Positions 27,153 to 29,158 of a stretch of 29,158 nt of DNA are shown one piece after another (position 1 is the stretch's first letter; each line of letters begins with the position of its first letter). Both the position numbers and the translations under genes were made by a program. The stretch covers positions 1-29,158 of the forward strand of contig UQRU01000018.1 of NCBI GenBank assembly GCA_900543475.1, read 5' to 3'. Origin of the DNA: an uncultured Eubacteriales bacterium (GTDB taxonomy: Bacteria; Bacillota; Clostridia; Christensenellales; CAG-138). Under the pieces are notes generated by a model. That model saw only the letters and a program-made list of their open reading frames with translations. It did not search any database and was not told the origin of the DNA.

Positions 27153-27341
27153 TTACTCCTTAAACATACAATATTGTTTCTTTAGTTTTTTTGTCGGTTT
27201 CTCAGCATTTTCCGGGATAATCCAGATACGACTCATGCGCGACGCACCCATTATGCGGTTTTCTTTGCACAATATCTGAACTTGTCGTGGAGTTACTCCC
27301 CATTTTTCAGCAGCTTCTTGAACCGTTATATATCCATTCAC
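27153..27341 (-). CDS. Small HTH protein at the head of the R-M operon
   Basis: About 62 residues with an excisionase-like winged HTH (ITVQEAAEKWGVTPRQVQILCKENRI) and a basic tail. The frame extends to a TTG at 27380, but that codon lies at the expected transcription start. I prefer the GTG at 27341, which begins the typical VNGYITVQEAA sequence and has GAGGTG six bases upstream. The stop is two bases before the methyltransferase ATG. It could be the controller of the restriction-modification genes, or an excisionase-type protein captured by the operon. The imperfect palindrome in its promoter supports autoregulation. Confidence 0.65.
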   Translation of the reverse strand: MNGYITVQEAAEKWGVTPRQVQILCKENRIMGASRMSRIWIIPENAEKPTKKLKKQYCMFKE

Positions 27342-27388
27342 TTGCGACACCTCATAATCATCCTGAATGTCTACATCCAACCAAGTAT

Positions 27389-27417
27389 ATTATATTCGTT
27401 TAAGCGAAATGATGCAA
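27389..27417 (-). promoter_or_regulatory. Promoter with internal palindrome for the R-M operon
   Basis: TTGCAT (27417-27412), 17 bases, perfect TATAAT (27394-27389) on the minus strand. The spacer holds an imperfect palindrome (ATTTCG CTTAAA CGAAT), a good position for a repressor or controller protein. The first possible start codon behind it with a ribosome site is the GTG at 27341. Confidence 0.7.
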
Positions 27418-27451
27418 GTGTTTCAATACAGCACATGGGCAACGCGAACCA

Positions 27452-27985
27452 TCAGAGGTTTTTCTGCAACATTTCTTGCAGAGCATAGGAAATCGTGCGA
27501 AGTTCTTTGCCCTCCGTAGCAACTTTACCATAGGGCATACTTACGCCCGCTTTTAAATCAATCGTAAATTTATCTGAATATGTCTTTTTGGCCCCAGAAT
27601 GGTATTCAAGAGTAAATGTTACGGCTTTATTTATTTTCTGATAATCAAGTGTGCAGATTCGTGATTGCCCCGGAGCCAAAACAGCAGTACTAAGTTGTTG
27701 CAAATAATCTCTATCATTCCGGATTTTATAGCATCCGTTGAAATCGAAGTCATACTCAAACTTTGTTATGTAAGCTGTGGATTTTCCAAAGTTCTTAACA
27801 ACTAAATAGAAAAATGGATCGCCTGCGTTAATTTCATCAGTATAAACAGAAATGAACGGTCGTGTTGATTCTTCAATCATCCTATTATTCTGGCGTAAAG
27901 TGATTACAACTGTGACGACAGAGATAACCGCCAGGATGAACGAAAGAACGCACAAAATAATATTAACAATAGTTGATACATCCAT
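27452..27985 (-). CDS. Membrane-anchored hypothetical protein
   Basis: The 177 residues begin with one long hydrophobic helix (about 5-30, VNIILCVLSFILAVISVVTVVITL), followed by RQNNRMIEESTRPFISVY and a beta-rich soluble domain. The ATG is preceded by GGGGGA at six bases. It resembles small hypothetical proteins often found as cargo on Clostridia mobile elements; I know no function. It lies upstream of the R-M promoter and has its own gap of about 20 bases to the XRE gene, so it may be transcribed with that regulator. The soluble domain could face the cytoplasm or the outside; topology is not clear. Confidence 0.7.
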   Translation of the reverse strand: MDVSTIVNIILCVLSFILAVISVVTVVITLRQNNRMIEESTRPFISVYTDEINAGDPFFYLVVKNFGKSTAYITKFEYDFDFNGCYKIRNDRDYLQQLSTAVLAPGQSRICTLDYQKINKAVTFTLEYHSGAKKTYSDKFTIDLKAGVSMPYGKVATEGKELRTISYALQEMLQKNL

Positions 27986-28007
27986 ATTTAATCCCCCAAT
28001 AGAATCT

Positions 28008-28817
28008 TTATTTTCCTGCCTGCTCCATCATCTTCTTTGCCAACTGCCGGAATTGTTCCGCCGTTTCCTCGTCCATCGGAACAAATTGCCCGATCTGTCC
28101 GGCAATCATTGCGGCAACATCGTCCATTGACGGCGGCTCTTGCTGTTGCCCTGCCAGTGTGTCCCTCATGGTTTGGAGCATTGCGGCGGTGGCAGCTTCC
28201 CCCGGCGGCTCTCCGTTGTCAATGTCTTTCTTAATATCCCGCAGGATAGCGAGGAACACATTTTTGATTTTCTCAATCTCCGCTTCGTGTTCTCCCACCT
28301 TCTGGGCGTTCAAAAACTGTAAATCCTGCTTTGCTTCCGCCCGATGTTCCGGGTATTCTTTCATCAGGTCGGACAGAGAAGCCGTAGCCATATCAATAAG
28401 CTGGTTCCTCGCCATAATCCCCCTCGCCGCCGTATCTTGGAAGTAAACCCGGATCAGATGGATTAACCGGGGAAAACTCTTGTGTTCCAGCAGTCGGTTT
28501 AGGATTCCTACATCAATCGTACCCGTCACAAGCCCTTTGACCGCTTCATTCGACAGACCCAATTCGGAAATATCGTAGCTTTTGGGGACGCTGACAGGGG
28601 TAAGGCCCAAGATATAATCCGTAGATGTTTTCAATTCCTTTGCCAGCTTTATCAAATAATCGCTGCTGATAGTTTTGAGGGCGCCGTTTTCAATGCGGGT
28701 AATCTGGGAGGCGTCGATCCCGGTTTTCTGGCTCAACTCCTTTTTCGTCATCCCCAAGTTCGTCCTCAAATCGCCAATCCGGTCGCCTGGATGCCCGTCA
28801 AGCTGCTTCGCCGCCAT
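28008..28817 (-). CDS. XRE-family regulator of the mobile element
   Basis: A 269-residue protein with a cro/C1-type HTH at about residues 10-66 (IGDLRTNLGMTKKELSQKTG, IDASQITRIENGALKTISS). A long helical region and an acidic C-terminal segment with MDDVAAMIAGQIGQFVPMDEETAEQF follow. AGGAGG lies a few bases before the ATG. Such regulators sit at the control region of conjugative elements. A 13-base perfect palindrome 36 bases upstream is a plausible self-operator. Base composition is higher in GC than the neighbouring R-M genes, which suggests the R-M operon and the core of the element have different origins. Confidence 0.85.
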   Translation of the reverse strand: MAAKQLDGHPGDRIGDLRTNLGMTKKELSQKTGIDASQITRIENGALKTISSDYLIKLAKELKTSTDYILGLTPVSVPKSYDISELGLSNEAVKGLVTGTIDVGILNRLLEHKSFPRLIHLIRVYFQDTAARGIMARNQLIDMATASLSDLMKEYPEHRAEAKQDLQFLNAQKVGEHEAEIEKIKNVFLAILRDIKKDIDNGEPPGEAATAAMLQTMRDTLAGQQQEPPSMDDVAAMIAGQIGQFVPMDEETAEQFRQLAKKMMEQAGK

Positions 28818-28852
28818 ATTTTCCCCTCCTTGCCTGTATTTCTTTCAGTTTA

Positions 28853-28865
28853 CCATACTGTATGG
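28853..28865. promoter_or_regulatory. Palindromic operator candidate
   Basis: CCATACTGTATGG is a perfect 6+1+6 palindrome located 36 bases upstream of the XRE start codon, in the region where its promoter must lie. It is the best candidate for autoregulation. No second copy was seen nearby. Confidence 0.5.
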
Positions 28866-28920
28866 CATTTAGGAATAGCGATAATTGCAGATTTACAATT
28901 TCAAAGGTCTACACGATGGC

Positions 28921-28960
28921 AAAAATGCAATTCCCGCAGAAAAACGGGAATTGCATTTTT
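28921..28960. terminator. 16-bp perfect hairpin with A/T flanks
   Basis: Arms 28921-28936 and 28945-28960 are perfect reverse complements with an 8-base loop. Each strand has a run of at least five T after the stem, so it is terminator-like in both directions. No plus-strand gene ends just before it and no minus-strand gene is visible to its right, so its client is unclear. Confidence 0.65.
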
Positions 28961-29075
28961 TCATGATAAACTGATCTCACAACCGGTTGAATACAACAAG
29001 AAACGAGGGATCAGCATCCATTCTATTAAAACTTTGCCGCCGCTGGAACGCAGGCCGGACGGTTCCCTTTACCGC

Positions 29076-29158
29076 ATGACACCGGCGCAGAGAAAACAGG
29101 CGGCCAGCCTGATACGCCGGGAGTGCTGTTGCTGTGAGGACGGCAACTGCATTGTCCT
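29076..29158 (+). CDS. Cysteine-rich VLP-type mobile-element protein, partial
   Basis: From the ATG at 29076 the frame reads MTPAQRKQAASLIRR, then ECCCCEDGNCIVL, running off the window. This fits the start of the small cysteine-rich (Cys-rich VLP) proteins common on integrative elements of gut Clostridia; their role is unknown. The frame is open to the left (residues such as RGISIHSIKTLPPLERRPDG look coding), but no in-frame ATG with a ribosome site appears there. The true start is unresolved and may involve a frameshift near the ATG at 28963. It shows that the mobile element continues past the right edge. Confidence 0.55.
   Translation, partial: MTPAQRKQAASLIRRECCCCEDGNCIV

Noticed and set aside
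23640..29158. Avoidance of CCCGGG in the island as proof of the R-M specificity
   Set aside because: I saw no CCCGGG there by eye, but at this base composition less than one site would be expected by chance in 5.5 kb, so absence says nothing; host DNA in the window has several.

Overview
The window looks like a chromosome segment from a GC-rich, Gram-positive, spore-forming-lineage anaerobe of the Clostridia (Oscillospiraceae-like). The reasons are two T-box leaders, sigma-A type promoters with AGGAGG ribosome sites, a SpoIIID homologue, a ferredoxin-linked 2-ketoacid oxidoreductase, and a Clostridia-type mobile element on the right. Positions 1 to about 23,270 are GC-rich host DNA. From about 23,640 to the end the DNA is AT-rich and carries island genes.

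Left part (1-4,300): a pure G/C low-complexity tract of doubtful quality, then a minus-strand unit of a DUF3267 zincin-like membrane protein, NAD(P) malic enzyme and a CPBP membrane protease. A divergent gene encodes an HTH regulator with a membrane domain. A 249-bp hairpin-rich element with long terminal inverted repeats separates this from the next operon.

Central operon (13,340 down to 4,321, minus strand): a T-box leader whose specifier reads UAC (tyrosine) precedes seven co-directional genes. They encode an AMP-forming acyl-CoA ligase, an SSS-family symporter, IorA, IorB, a PaaK-like arylacetate-CoA ligase, a double-ACT protein and a class I aminotransferase. Together they could take up an aryl acid, activate it to the aryl-CoA, reductively carboxylate it to the arylpyruvate and transaminate it to the aromatic amino acid. 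Tyrosine-starvation control and ATP-consuming ligases both fit salvage better than fermentation.

Next (13,400-16,000): a small membrane protein on the plus strand, strong bidirectional terminator hairpins, and a stand-alone TrpB2-type tryptophan synthase beta chain under its own T-box with specifier UGG (tryptophan). This suggests indole salvage and the same theme of rebuilding aromatic amino acids from compounds made by neighbours.

Methyl-transfer operon (23,050 down to 15,989, minus strand): a separate MetH-reactivation protein, a MetH lacking that domain, a YitJ-like homocysteine methyltransferase/MetF fusion, then Tex.

Right part (23,143-29,158): spoIIID is cut just after its recognition helix. 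A hairpin array follows, then an AT-rich island with a compact restriction-modification operon (HTH protein, beta-class DNA methyltransferase, XcyI-like endonuclease, TIGR04141/DUF6119 protein), a membrane-anchored hypothetical protein, an XRE regulator and the start of a cysteine-rich mobile-element protein. The right end of the island and any second half of spoIIID lie outside the window.
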